Shown here piece by piece: positions 7,446-16,408 of a stretch of DNA of 64,000 nucleotides. The position numbers were made by a program, and so were the translations under genes. The stretch comes from Maribacter_C sp047345145 (lineage in GTDB: Bacteria > Bacteroidota > Bacteroidia > Flavobacteriales > Flavobacteriaceae). Each line of letters opens with the position of its first letter. Position 1 is the stretch's first letter. The notes beneath the pieces are model-generated. The model had not been told where the DNA came from. It worked only from the letters and a program-made list of their open reading frames with translations, and searched no databases. The stretch is from positions 1 to 64,000 of the forward strand of contig NZ_JBLFER010000004.1 of the NCBI RefSeq assembly GCF_047345145.1, written 5' to 3'.

Positions 7446-8030
7446 ATGTCGAATTCAAATTCGGAAATAAACAAGGCTATAGCTTCCTGTGATATCGAAA
7501 ACTTGATATACAGGATGACAAGCTATACCGTAAATAGATTAGGAAGAAAAAACTCTGTTTACAATGGTTTAGAACCTGAAGATTTCGTTTTCTCCGTTTT
7601 TGAAAAGGCCTTGACGGGAATCAAAAATTGGCCTCACAAAAAGATTAGTTTTGAATACTTCATGTTTAAGGCATTACAGAATGAAATATGGGCCCACCTT
7701 AAGAAGTTAAAAAGAAGAAATCCAGATAAAAAGGAGGATGGCGTAGACGAATCGTACTTAATTGATATTCCTGATTTTCCTACTGAAAATGGAACTATGG
7801 AAGATCTTGGTGCTAACATAGACATCGAAACGCAAAAGAAAACCTTTCTGAAACTCTTGGAAGATTCAGGAGCTTCGGAAACAGAGATATGGATTTTTGA
7901 ATGTTGGTGTGACGGTATTGATAACCCAGCGGAAATTTCAGACTTAATTGGAGTCGAAATTGCTTCTGTTTATAACGCCTTGAAAAGGCTGAAAAGAAGG
8001 CGAAAAAAAATTAATGAGGAAAGGTCATGA
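7446..8030 (+). CDS. Sigma-70 family factor (ECF-like), cargo regulator
   Basis: A 194-residue protein. Region 2 is at about 20-90 (EDFVFSVFEKAL, then the helix FEYFMFKALQNEIWAHLKKLKRR), and region 4 is at about 140-190, where AEISDLIGVEIASVYNALKRLKRR forms the HTH. An acidic linker lies between. The ATG at 7446 was chosen over 7365 because a probable promoter lies between them and the extra 27 residues do not look like the family. It overlaps the next gene by ATGA and is followed by an ImmA/IrrE protease, an arrangement that suggests a stress-responsive switch. Its target could be the divergent Pycsar unit, which is inference from position. Confidence 0.75.
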   Translation: MSNSNSEINKAIASCDIENLIYRMTSYTVNRLGRKNSVYNGLEPEDFVFSVFEKALTGIKNWPHKKISFEYFMFKALQNEIWAHLKKLKRRNPDKKEDGVDESYLIDIPDFPTENGTMEDLGANIDIETQKKTFLKLLEDSGASETEIWIFECWCDGIDNPAEISDLIGVEIASVYNALKRLKRRRKKINEERS

Positions 8031-8428
8031 GCAACTTAAAAAATAAAATTGACAATAGTATCATTGAGTTTTATTTGAACGTTGATATTGGTATTATCAA
8101 AGATTCTTTGAAGGAGGATGGTTGTGATATTGATATATTGGATAAAAAGATATCTCAGTTTTCAAAGAGATTGAAATTCAATTATAAAGCTATTGAAGCT
8201 AAAGAAAAATCTGAAAACCTTATGGAATTGATTATTGGAAAGTTTCAAAATGCAATAGAAAAAAATATTGATAAACCAATTGCAACGCTTAAAAAACTAA
8301 TTGAAGAAAAAGAACTTTCAGTTCAATTTAGAAACCTTGAGAAGTTGAGTGAAGATGAAATAAAGGAAATAATCAAAGGAAAAAACCTGGTTGATTTAAT
8401 GGATGAGTTGGATGACGAAACTAATTAA
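8027..8428 (+). CDS. Helical hypothetical protein between sigma factor and ImmA/IrrE
   Basis: A 133-residue charged protein, predicted all-helical with no cysteine cluster, signal peptide or membrane segment. It starts inside the stop of the sigma gene (ATGA) and overlaps the next gene, so all three are probably made together. I do not recognise the family. By position it might be the partner that holds the sigma factor inactive and is cut by the protease, as repressors are by ImmA/IrrE enzymes, but nothing in the sequence shows that directly. Its C-terminus is very acidic (MDELDDETN). Confidence 0.6.
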   Translation: MSNLKNKIDNSIIEFYLNVDIGIIKDSLKEDGCDIDILDKKISQFSKRLKFNYKAIEAKEKSENLMELIIGKFQNAIEKNIDKPIATLKKLIEEKELSVQFRNLEKLSEDEIKEIIKGKNLVDLMDELDDETN

Positions 8429-9224
8429 ATATACCAAAGGGGCTGCGTGTGCCAGAGACTTATTGCTCGATACTGGCTTTGATAATTTATTGCATTATCC
8501 ATTGAACTTATTTGCAAATGGTTTGGGAGCAACAGTGATATATAAACCATTATTGAATTCAGATGGACGCATAATTTTTGGTCAAAAAAACACCCTAATT
8601 GAGATAAATAGCTGCATTGAATTTGAAGGAAAAAAGAGTTTCACTTTAGCACATGAAATCGGACATCTTGTTATGCATAAAGGAATTGATGTCCACAATG
8701 ACAATGAAGCAACGACCTCATGGTTTGACAATAAAGAAAAGCAAGCTCAGCATAGTAAAGTTGAGAGCGAGGCGAACCAGTTTGCATCCGAATTACTAAT
8801 GCCTAGTCTACTATTTATACAGAAACAAAAAGGAAAGAAATTTTCTCCACAATTGTTAAGGGATTTATCTCATTACTTTAAAACCAGTTTGACTTCTGTT
8901 GCCTTTAAATATCTTGAATTAGGAGACCACCCTATTTGTTTATTCCATTCTTATAATGGAAAGGTCTCTTATTGGAAAAGACCCGAAGAATTTCCACATT
9001 TTATAGTAGATCGAACTAAACTAACAGTACCGGATGATTCGGTTGCGATGGAGTTTTTTGAGAAGAATAGAATTTATCCAAAAGAACAATCCAAACAACA
9101 AATATGGAAATCCACTTGGTTTTTGGTAAATGATTGGGAAAAAGACGAAGACTATAATTTCTATGAGTTTGCCGTTGTTACACCTAAATATAATACTGTT
9201 TTAAGTGTTGTGTGGGAGGAATAA
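8403..9224 (+). CDS. ImmA/IrrE family metallopeptidase
   Basis: A 273-residue protein with the zinc site HEIGH in SFTLAHEIGHLVMHKG at about residues 77-92, then VESEANQFASELLMP (about 120-134), whose Glu is the usual third zinc ligand. The C-terminal half (about 170-273) is a less conserved sensor-like region. Family members cut transcriptional repressors: ImmA acts on ImmR of ICEBs1, IrrE on DdrO. The start is either 8403 or 8412; both overlap the previous gene. It closes the sigma / unknown / protease trio, and its likely substrate is encoded within the ICE. Confidence 0.85.
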   Translation: MSWMTKLIKYTKGAACARDLLLDTGFDNLLHYPLNLFANGLGATVIYKPLLNSDGRIIFGQKNTLIEINSCIEFEGKKSFTLAHEIGHLVMHKGIDVHNDNEATTSWFDNKEKQAQHSKVESEANQFASELLMPSLLFIQKQKGKKFSPQLLRDLSHYFKTSLTSVAFKYLELGDHPICLFHSYNGKVSYWKRPEEFPHFIVDRTKLTVPDDSVAMEFFEKNRIYPKEQSKQQIWKSTWFLVNDWEKDEDYNFYEFAVVTPKYNTVLSVVWEE

Positions 9225-9277
9225 AAAAACTAGAAGACTTAGCAGAAACGTTTGAACATCGCTTGAAGGATTTTTAG
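9225..9277 (+). pseudogene. Possible remnant of a coding sequence
   Basis: Immediately after the protease stop there is a short frame reading KKLEDLAETFEHRLKDF and then a stop at 9275-9277. It has no start of its own and looks like the tail of a lost or shifted gene, perhaps at a cargo insertion joint. A hairpin follows (cgtaaaat 9293-9300 / attttacg 9320-9327), which may end transcription of traN from the other side. Short length makes this call weak. Confidence 0.25.
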
Positions 9278-9337
9278 GGAGAGTGTAATCTGCGTAAAAT
9301 GTAAAAACTGTTCATAGAAATTTTACGAAAGACCTAT

Positions 9338-10162
9338 TTATAACCTCCTTCTTAGTATCAATTCCCGATTCCCTTTAAATTCCTTTAGCCTTAATTCCAG
9401 TTTCTCATTATCGCCCAAAGTAAATTTCGGTAGTACATAAACAAACCTTGAAGTCTCTGCATGCCTAGTTTTTTCAGGCATTTTATAAACATATTGAGGC
9501 TTAAGCGGTACGGATTGATATGAAGCTCTGCGTTTCTCGTTACCTATGACCATCGCTACTTTCAGATAGTCAATGTCAAAATCAATACCCGATTCGTTCT
9601 TGATCTCGAACTGAATAAAGACCAAATCCTCGAAATAGACCATATTCTTGATGGCCAATGAAACACCTTCTTTTCGCTTGAAAATATTCTTTCGTTCCGG
9701 TTGTTCGAGCATTGCTTTTGATGATTTTTCCAAAAACGCTTTTGGGTATTGTTTGTGTACGACCATATTGGAATCCAGTTGTACGGTATCACGAATTACA
9801 AGAGACTCCCTTTGATGTTCGTGCCCGATACTTTCTGAAAAGGAAACAAAACGGTTCAGCTCCTTTAATGAATCGGCATACTTGATGATGTATGAATATA
9901 CCTTACCATCTGTGGTAACTACTAGAAGATTGCTCTGTTTTCCTTTGGTAGCTTTCAACAGTCCCAAGGGTTGAGCGCGCTCCCGATTGTAACTGAAGAC
10001 ATAGTTAGTTGCTCCGACGATTCCCTGACGGATGTTCGTCGGAAAGAATAGAGCCAGGTTCATTTTTTCATTGGCATAAATGGTATCCAATTGTCGGGGC
10101 TCTTGGGCAAATAAAAAATCACCCAAAGTCGCCAAAAGAAAAATCAAGAATTTATGTCTCAT
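9338..10162 (-). CDS. traN: Conjugative transfer protein TraN (DUF4138)
   Basis: A 274-residue secreted protein with an N-terminal signal peptide (about 1-19, cut after FAQ). It matches the Bacteroidetes TraN/DUF4138 family: the N-terminal part (IYANEKMNLALFFPTNIRQGIVGA) resembles VirB9-like outer-membrane core proteins, and the C-terminal part is beta-rich and ends basic. It would form part of the outer core of the mating channel with TraM. Its start overlaps the traM stop by four bases. It is the last mating gene before the defence cargo; traO, traP and traQ are not seen downstream. Confidence 0.85.
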   Translation of the reverse strand: MRHKFLIFLLATLGDFLFAQEPRQLDTIYANEKMNLALFFPTNIRQGIVGATNYVFSYNRERAQPLGLLKATKGKQSNLLVVTTDGKVYSYIIKYADSLKELNRFVSFSESIGHEHQRESLVIRDTVQLDSNMVVHKQYPKAFLEKSSKAMLEQPERKNIFKRKEGVSLAIKNMVYFEDLVFIQFEIKNESGIDFDIDYLKVAMVIGNEKRRASYQSVPLKPQYVYKMPEKTRHAETSRFVYVLPKFTLGDNEKLELRLKEFKGNRELILRRRL

Positions 10163-11097
10163 AGCTTCGGTTTTAAAATGAGTTTGTAATTATTGTTGAC
10201 CGTAACCTTGACGTTACGGTTATTGCGTTGGAATACTTTTTTCACTCCACTTACCCCAGTATTGACAGCCCCTGAAACATCAGGAACTCCAGGAATATTG
10301 AATTCAGAAATCGCATCGCCCAAGACCTCTTTGAAAACATCGCCACGGAAACTATTTCGAATGTAGATGCCTTCCAATCCATCAGCATTATCATAAGCTT
10401 TGAGCTTCAACGGAATTCCCTCGATATTCTCAACATTTAAAATGACCCGATTGGGCCGGAACTTGACAATTCCGTAGAGCAGTGTATTTTTTTTGATTTC
10501 CAAACCTTGAAGGGTCGTGTTCTGAGTTACCCGCAATTGTAGCCGGTCATTTACCCTTATGGTCTGCTCCCCATCGATTTCCACTTCCAAAGATTCGCCA
10601 GTGCCATCTGCCAAGACTTGGGGACTGACCGCAAAGAACAATTGATGCTCCAGACCCATCGCCTTCAATGGCGAAATAGTGTCTTTTGTATCGATTACCT
10701 CGTTTTTCTTTCTCCGCTTTTTACGTAATGGTTTTCTGGTTCCAGAAGCTGTAGAATCTTGAGAGTAATCTATACGACCGATTCGGTAAATACTATCCAC
10801 GATACGCTGTTTCTTTTTGTCCAAAAGGTCTTCATCGTATATTCCCGATTCATCTAAGAAACGTTCGTCATAAATACTGGGGGCAATCCGTTCCCTTTCA
10901 TCTTTTATGGCATCCACTGCTACCTTTTTGGAGGAGTACATATCCTCCCCATCTTCTAGTTCGGGCACCAAAGTCTGTTGGAGTTCGTTGGCATTTTCAT
11001 CATCCGCACCCAAAACAAAAACCGAATAACCGATGATGAATAAGATGACCACTCCGATTACCGCTGCAAATACTATTTTCTTTTTGTCCATTTTCAT
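10159..11097 (-). CDS. traM: Conjugative transfer protein TraM
   Basis: A 312-residue protein with one N-terminal transmembrane helix (about 8-29), a charged, probably flexible periplasmic region with an RKPLRKKRRKK stretch at about 122-132, and a C-terminal beta-rich domain (about 150-312). This is the VirB10-like layout of the TraM family, which spans the periplasm and links the inner and outer parts of the channel. An alternative ATG lies two codons in. Gene order traK-traM-traN is the standard one. Confidence 0.85.
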   Translation of the reverse strand: MKMDKKKIVFAAVIGVVILFIIGYSVFVLGADDENANELQQTLVPELEDGEDMYSSKKVAVDAIKDERERIAPSIYDERFLDESGIYDEDLLDKKKQRIVDSIYRIGRIDYSQDSTASGTRKPLRKKRRKKNEVIDTKDTISPLKAMGLEHQLFFAVSPQVLADGTGESLEVEIDGEQTIRVNDRLQLRVTQNTTLQGLEIKKNTLLYGIVKFRPNRVILNVENIEGIPLKLKAYDNADGLEGIYIRNSFRGDVFKEVLGDAISEFNIPGVPDVSGAVNTGVSGVKKVFQRNNRNVKVTVNNNYKLILKPKL

Positions 11098-11118
11098 AGC
11101 TTACTTTTTTAGTTCAAT

Positions 11119-11733
11119 TCACTCCTGCTCTTTTACCTTCTTCAAGGAATTCTCGAAATAATCGGTAATGAGTAATCCATGTGTATTCTTGGGATAGTTT
11201 CGGTCAACCGTTATGAGTCCGCCTGTTGAGACCATTTCATAGCGGTCAATGACGGACCCTCTGTTGATTTCAAAAACGGTTATGGTTTTAAAGCGATAGG
11301 GTTCGGCCCTTAAATCCACTTGTGATTCGACACTCAATACTTTTTGGACCAGGGAATATTGCAATATCCGGTTGTAGACCCCATCTGCCTTTTTCTGCCG
11401 ATAAACATTGTCGACCGTGCTGTTTCCCAGCCAAAGTGCCTTTTCAAGGTTACTCTCATAATTACTGTCATCAATACCGTAGAAGTATTCATGGAACAGT
11501 TGCAAATGCGACAATGCCTCGACCTGAAGATTTTCCTTTTGGGAAACCAACTTTAAGGGAATTACAGAACCATCCGTATTCACGGCGAAGGCACTACCCA
11601 TCGCTTTTTGGTACATATTGAATACCATTACCCCTGAAAATACACTGGATAAAAGCGCTGTAACGGTAACAACTATCGTCACATAGCGGTTCAATTTGAG
11701 TACATCATAAATGTTCTTATACGGTAGTTTCAT
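11119..11733 (-). CDS. traK: Conjugative transfer protein TraK
   Basis: A 204-residue inner-membrane protein with one transmembrane helix at about 15-37 (YVTIVVTVTALLSSVFSGVM) and a periplasmic domain with a strand-rich C-terminus (RFKTITVFEINRGSVIDRYEM). The family corresponds to the VirB8 role, a scaffold for assembly of the mating channel. It lies 20 bp downstream of traJ and 21 bp upstream of traM, as expected. Confidence 0.85.
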   Translation of the reverse strand: MKLPYKNIYDVLKLNRYVTIVVTVTALLSSVFSGVMVFNMYQKAMGSAFAVNTDGSVIPLKLVSQKENLQVEALSHLQLFHEYFYGIDDSNYESNLEKALWLGNSTVDNVYRQKKADGVYNRILQYSLVQKVLSVESQVDLRAEPYRFKTITVFEINRGSVIDRYEMVSTGGLITVDRNYPKNTHGLLITDYFENSLKKVKEQE

Positions 11734-11753
11734 ACTTCTATCATTTAAGTTTA

Positions 11754-12593
11754 TTATGTGAAGAGTCTTAGCGTAAAGGAAGTCGCCCTCTTGTAAAGTT
11801 TGAATTTCAGGAAGACGATAAACCCAATGGTCGCGGCTTCCACTAAAATCTTTATGGTGGTATTATCTGTTGGCCCTCCCCAAAGGTTCGTCCAGAAATT
11901 GGCGTTGATTTCCGAATACAACTGGTTCACAAAAATGTTGACCAGAAAAAAAGCAGGGACGAGCATATAGACCGCGGCATACAATTTGAAAAAGGTATAG
12001 GCCATAGTTCTGAATTTCTCAAAAACCGCCAAACTGATGACCAAAGGAAAAAAGGCCTGCATAATCCCAAGCAGGAAATACCGCTCCGCCAAGAACAAGG
12101 GATAGATGAACAGGTCTATCATCCATAGGATGAGTCCAATGAAAAAACTGAACATCTTGATGCCGAATACGGGAGTGACCAAAGCTTCGTACAATAAGGC
12201 CCAAGCTTTCTTGGCCGCATCGAAAGCACCAACATCTTCTTCAATCGGAATTTCCTGTAATTGCAAAGGAATCAAGGCCGGAGCTGTATCACGATACTGT
12301 CCTTCAATGGCCACCAAAATACCATCGAAAAAGCCCAGGATCTGTGTCGAGAATATGACCAATAGGACGATTACAAAATTCTTGGCGAGATCCCTTGGGG
12401 ATAGTCCCCATGAATATCCTTCCTTATCGGCAACTCCTTCATTGTATTTTTTGAGGATGTTGACCAAAAAGAACAGCACGGCCAAGACCTTGATACCCCT
12501 AATGGTATAGGTAGAGAAGTCGGTGCCCTTGATCGTCTCAAAGACAGCGTCTACATATTCAAGTCCTATGCTCAAGGAAATCATGAGTTCCAT
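11754..12593 (-). CDS. traJ: Conjugative transfer protein TraJ (VirB6-like)
   Basis: A 279-residue polytopic membrane protein with about six hydrophobic segments, among them residues about 30-48, 70-92, 140-160, 165-195 and 203-225. TraJ of Bacteroidetes ICEs takes the VirB6 role, forming the inner-membrane part of the DNA path. Two bases separate its start from the traI stop, so the genes are cotranslated. Confidence 0.85.
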   Translation of the reverse strand: MELMISLSIGLEYVDAVFETIKGTDFSTYTIRGIKVLAVLFFLVNILKKYNEGVADKEGYSWGLSPRDLAKNFVIVLLVIFSTQILGFFDGILVAIEGQYRDTAPALIPLQLQEIPIEEDVGAFDAAKKAWALLYEALVTPVFGIKMFSFFIGLILWMIDLFIYPLFLAERYFLLGIMQAFFPLVISLAVFEKFRTMAYTFFKLYAAVYMLVPAFFLVNIFVNQLYSEINANFWTNLWGGPTDNTTIKILVEAATIGFIVFLKFKLYKRATSFTLRLFT

Positions 12594-12595
12594 CT

Positions 12596-13186
12596 TTAAT
12601 AGTTAGTTTTTCTATTATTGATCTTGTCCTGCATTTCACGAAAGGCAATGATATCACGATACCGCTCAGTCTTACGCTCGATTTCGGTCACCATTTCCTT
12701 GGACTCCTGTTGATGTGCACGGATGGCCCGCATGCGTTCCCCATCCGTCAACTTCAAATGGTCACTGGACAGGATTTCGTTAATGAATTCCAAGTCCTCC
12801 GTAGCTTGATCCAAGATGGCGTTGAACGATGTGGATATCCGTTCCACTTCATCAGCCCTTATATGCGGTGAATTAAGTATATCCCTTAAATCTCCCTGCA
12901 CCGTATCATAAAGGCGTTTGTTATTGCGAATGAGTTCTTGCACTGCCTTTAGTTTTTCAATGGCTGCACTTACCTTTTCGATATTTTCTTTCTGTTTTTT
13001 AAGGAATTTGACCGTCTTGATGATATTGGCGGTCTGTTTTCCAGCTTCCAACAGTTGTTTGACAAATGAGATGAAGTTCACATTGTCGTAAACAGGTATT
13101 CCCTGAGCCCCCGCAATGCGGGGAGATAAGAAAAAGGCCATTGTAAGGGCTAGCATTATGCTAGTTTTTTTGATTCCTATTTTCAT
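12596..13186 (-). CDS. traI: Conjugative transfer protein TraI (DUF4141, VirB5-like)
   Basis: A 196-residue secreted protein. The ATG at 13186 begins a normal signal peptide (MKIGIKKTSI then a hydrophobic run, cut near IAGAQG); a longer reading to 13240 would bury it behind 18 polar residues. The mature part (about 30-196) is a long helical, coiled-coil-like domain (KKQKENIEKVSAAIEKLKAV) as in VirB5/TrbJ proteins, which sit at the tip or in the periplasm of the channel. It lies between traG and traJ. Confidence 0.8.
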   Translation of the reverse strand: MKIGIKKTSIMLALTMAFFLSPRIAGAQGIPVYDNVNFISFVKQLLEAGKQTANIIKTVKFLKKQKENIEKVSAAIEKLKAVQELIRNNKRLYDTVQGDLRDILNSPHIRADEVERISTSFNAILDQATEDLEFINEILSSDHLKLTDGERMRAIRAHQQESKEMVTEIERKTERYRDIIAFREMQDKINNRKTNY

Positions 13187-13252
13187 GATTTCTGGTTTTT
13201 GTGATGCCGAAACTTTTGATTTCGTCATCTGATTCAACATTCATTATTTATG

Positions 13253-15661
13253 CTATGCGGCCTTGCGTTCCAAGAACCGCTTGATAGCTATTTCCATATT
13301 GTCTTCTTCGTTATAAAGTGCCATTATGGCCTCGTTGTCGGAGCCATCTGTTAGGTAGGCCGCGAATACTTCGGGCGGTACTTCCAATCGGAAGATGTTG
13401 CTCTCCTTTCCGATTTTGATGAACATTTCGGTGTATTTGCGTTCACCCGTAAGGTCGTTCTTTATTGATTTGAGTTGGTTCAGGTCATGACTGGATAGGT
13501 TGAGCCGTTTAATCAATTCGTCATACCCCTTTTCATTGTTCAGACTATAAATTACCTGCGTATTTTCCAGTATACTTGCGGATGTGGAATTGTCCGGGAG
13601 TTGGTTGATGGATTGCAAAATGATTCCGATGGCCCCTTCCTGCTTTCGGATGGCCTGATAGTAGAATTCAACACTTTCCAATACGTTCGGAAATTTCAGT
13701 TGCTTGGCGAACTCATCGAAAAGGATGATTCCTTTTTCTTCCTTGTTGCGCCAAATGGTGCGTTGGATTGCAGTTTTGATGAGCTTTAACATTACGGACA
13801 GGATTTCCTTATTGTCCTTGACCTCGTCCAGTTCGAAGACGATCAATCGCTTGTCTTCTATCTTATAGGATTGGTCCTCGCTCATCTCGAAGAGGAAGCT
13901 ATACAATCCACCTTCCACATATTCCGAGAGGATGTGCAAGAAATTGGTAATGTTGAAATACGCCTTGTCGATACCAAGGGTTTCCAGAATTTGCTCACGA
14001 TTGTTTCGGATAAAGCCATAAAAGCTCTCCAAGGAATGAGCCTCGGAAACAGTTTTGTAGTAATGTTGAAGGATTTTCTTAAGCGATACCGATTGTGCCT
14101 TGGTCACTTTTAAATCCGACGCAAGTAGTTCAAACAGAAAGACGGATAGGTCTTCTAAACGCTCTGGACTGATATCGTTTACATCCGAGATATAAAAGGG
14201 GTTGATACCTAAGTTCTTTCCGCTCTCATAACGCAGAACAGTATACTGCTCAGGGTATAACTGTGCGAACTTGGTATACGAACCCCCTAAATCGATGATG
14301 ACCAGACGGACATCCATTTCAAAATATTGGCGCAGGATATTGTTTGCCAGAAAGGATTTCCCCTCACCCGTTGGCGCAAAAATTGCAAAGTTCCTTGCCT
14401 TTATCCGTTTCTTTTTTTCGTCCCATACATCTTTCAAAACGGGAATATTATGTTCCCTATCGTTGAATATGATTCCTGTTTTATCGGATTGATAATTCGT
14501 GTTATTGATGAGCAAACACAATGCATGCTTCAAATCGGTCACGTAGAGGTCTTCATTTGAAAAGTTGGAAGCGAAACAGCAATAACTATTCAGAAAATAG
14601 TTCTTGCGCTCTTCGCTACTTGGATAATAAGGCACGATATCCAGTTCCTTAAACTCCGTCTTAATTTGTGAAGCAATTTTTTCGAGTTGTTTTTCCTCTT
14701 TGTGCCAGTAGATGACGTTTAGGTGACCCCTTATGATTCGAGAACTATCATCGGTATTGATCTGCTCTTGGATGTGCTGAATTTTCTTGAGGATGACCTT
14801 GTTCTGAGACCCGAAATTGGAACTCTTGTTCAGTTCTTCGATTTTCTTGTCCAATAGCTTGCGCCATTTCTGTTTGTCATCGAGATATATGATTTGGTTG
14901 ACCACATGGTTTTCGTTTAGGGAAAGCCCAAGTCCATCTATAAAACCTTGATGAAAACTGAAATCATCCGAGGTAAAGCGTTCGTTTATCTTACTGGTCT
15001 GTACTTTCTCCCCAAAACAGCTTTCACTGTTCACGGCAAGTACATCGAAATGATTCTCCCCTATTTGGATATCTTTTCTTCCTAGTTCAATAGCTGTATC
15101 AAAACCTTCGTTATAGCCGTTGAAATAATCCGAACTCATTGATATGATTTCTTGGCTCCTCATCGGTATCAGCGACACCTTTCGTCCATTATTGATAAAT
15201 GAAACCGAGTCGTTGACAGCGGTTTTGAAACGCTGCAGATTTTCCTGTAGCACTTCGGGAATCTTTGCATCCGCTTTGCGAAAGGGGTTGACATATTTTG
15301 AGTTGTTGAGTTGTTTGTTCTTGGTAAGTGTAAAGAAGAGATACCCTTGGTGTTCCATATGCTCTCTTCCCTTAAAGTAGTCATATGTGGCCTTCGATAG
15401 AAAGGTGTTATTGGGTAGGTTTTCCGAAGTGAAGGATTTTTTGAAATAAACGTCCTGTTTATGCACTACGGTTCCGACGGGTAAGGATTTCATTGCCTGG
15501 AACCAATTGCTATGCATGTCCTCGAAATCTTTTTCCGAAAGGGAATAAATCTCAGGTAGCTCTACCTTATAGCAGGCCACCACATTCCCGTTGTTACAGA
15601 ATAACAAGTGGTCCTTGATGTCCGCTATGGGATGATATTTAGAGATATTAATCTTCGACAT
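13253..15661 (-). CDS. traG: Conjugation ATPase TraG (VirB4-like)
   Basis: An 802-residue ATPase that powers assembly of the mating apparatus. The N-terminal about 400 residues form the VirB4-specific part; Walker A (FAPTGEGKSFL) lies at about 427-437 and Walker B (GIILFDEFAKQL) at about 650-661, followed by QSINQLPDN. Length and motifs fit the Bacteroidetes TraG family. The start overlaps the end of traF by 14 bp. Confidence 0.92.
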   Translation of the reverse strand: MSKINISKYHPIADIKDHLLFCNNGNVVACYKVELPEIYSLSEKDFEDMHSNWFQAMKSLPVGTVVHKQDVYFKKSFTSENLPNNTFLSKATYDYFKGREHMEHQGYLFFTLTKNKQLNNSKYVNPFRKADAKIPEVLQENLQRFKTAVNDSVSFINNGRKVSLIPMRSQEIISMSSDYFNGYNEGFDTAIELGRKDIQIGENHFDVLAVNSESCFGEKVQTSKINERFTSDDFSFHQGFIDGLGLSLNENHVVNQIIYLDDKQKWRKLLDKKIEELNKSSNFGSQNKVILKKIQHIQEQINTDDSSRIIRGHLNVIYWHKEEKQLEKIASQIKTEFKELDIVPYYPSSEERKNYFLNSYCCFASNFSNEDLYVTDLKHALCLLINNTNYQSDKTGIIFNDREHNIPVLKDVWDEKKKRIKARNFAIFAPTGEGKSFLANNILRQYFEMDVRLVIIDLGGSYTKFAQLYPEQYTVLRYESGKNLGINPFYISDVNDISPERLEDLSVFLFELLASDLKVTKAQSVSLKKILQHYYKTVSEAHSLESFYGFIRNNREQILETLGIDKAYFNITNFLHILSEYVEGGLYSFLFEMSEDQSYKIEDKRLIVFELDEVKDNKEILSVMLKLIKTAIQRTIWRNKEEKGIILFDEFAKQLKFPNVLESVEFYYQAIRKQEGAIGIILQSINQLPDNSTSASILENTQVIYSLNNEKGYDELIKRLNLSSHDLNQLKSIKNDLTGERKYTEMFIKIGKESNIFRLEVPPEVFAAYLTDGSDNEAIMALYNEEDNMEIAIKRFLERKAA

Positions 15662-15932
15662 GGTTCAGGATATTGTCTTTTTTATTACTGATACTTTTAG
15701 GGAATACTTTTCTGATATTGAAAAGTTGAGTACTGCTGCTCATTTTATTCAGGCCTATAAAGAGGCCAGCGTTCCAAATAAAAAGCGAGAGCACCATTAT
15801 CAAACTGAACGAGAAAATGATAACTAACAGGGAGGCCACGACGGACACCATCAAAAGGGCAAAGAGCGATATGGGCAGACCCCATATCAATGCCCCTTTG
15901 CGGATGTTCCGGTAAACCTCGTAGCTTCTCAT
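15648..15932 (-). CDS. traF: Conjugative transfer protein TraF (DUF4133, VirB3-like)
   Basis: A 94-residue protein with a long hydrophobic hairpin at about 15-60 (two transmembrane helices) and a cytoplasmic basic tail. DUF4133/TraF proteins correspond to VirB3 and dock the VirB4-like ATPase at the inner membrane. It overlaps traE by one base and traG by 14 bases, so it is translationally coupled with both. Confidence 0.82.
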   Translation of the reverse strand: MRSYEVYRNIRKGALIWGLPISLFALLMVSVVASLLVIIFSFSLIMVLSLFIWNAGLFIGLNKMSSSTQLFNIRKVFPKSISNKKDNILNHVED

Positions 15933-16219
15933 TACACCACTATTGAGATTAAATAAGTAAAGATGCCGACTACGGCACCGGCTATAAGCACGAATACCAG
16001 TACCCTTGTAATACCCTTTTTGAGGTCCGCGTTCTCTCCGAAAAAGTGGCCCGCATTAAATAGGAAACCTATAAGAAAGATGACCCCAAGGATAATGGGA
16101 AAGATGGCGCGAATGGTATCAGATACATCGTTTACGGAATCTTCGATTCCACCGACCTGAGCGTAACTGGCAAGGCTCATAAACAGGAATGCCAGCGTTA
16201 GACTTTTAGCTTTTTCCAT
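15932..16219 (-). CDS. traE: Conjugative transfer protein TraE (DUF4134, VirB2-like)
   Basis: A 95-residue protein with a signal peptide (about 1-20, cut after YAQ) and two hydrophobic helices (about 38-58 and 70-93). The size and topology fit a VirB2-like pilin, the DUF4134/TraE family. It is the first gene of the traE-F-G-I-J-K-M-N transcription unit. An 18-bp near-palindrome lies 15 bp upstream of its start. Confidence 0.82.
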   Translation of the reverse strand: MEKAKSLTLAFLFMSLASYAQVGGIEDSVNDVSDTIRAIFPIILGVIFLIGFLFNAGHFFGENADLKKGITRVLVFVLIAGAVVGIFTYLISIVV

Positions 16220-16234
16220 AACTGATAATTTTAA

Positions 16235-16252
16235 GGTCGAAATATTTCGGCC
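16235..16252. promoter_or_regulatory. Near-perfect palindrome before traE, possible operator
   Basis: ggtcgaaatatttcggcc is an 18-bp palindrome with one mismatched pair, 15 bp upstream of traE. Its place between the traE start and the expected promoter suggests a regulator binding site that controls the transfer operon. No T-run follows, so it is not a terminator. Confidence 0.45.
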
Positions 16253-16408
16253 TGTGATTAATTATTATGGAATGTAGAAGGGGAAAGCTCTTTTTGCCGA
16301 AGGATTCCTAAAAATTAACTAGGAATAGCGTTAATTTTTGATGGAAGTTTATGGTTTTGGAAGATTCGTTGAATATTGCTCAATGAAGAATTGTAAAATC
16401 GTGAATAG

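Noticed and set aside
11322..11621. Plus-strand frame in traK
   Set aside because: It is antisense to a well-supported conjugation gene and shows no protein-like features.
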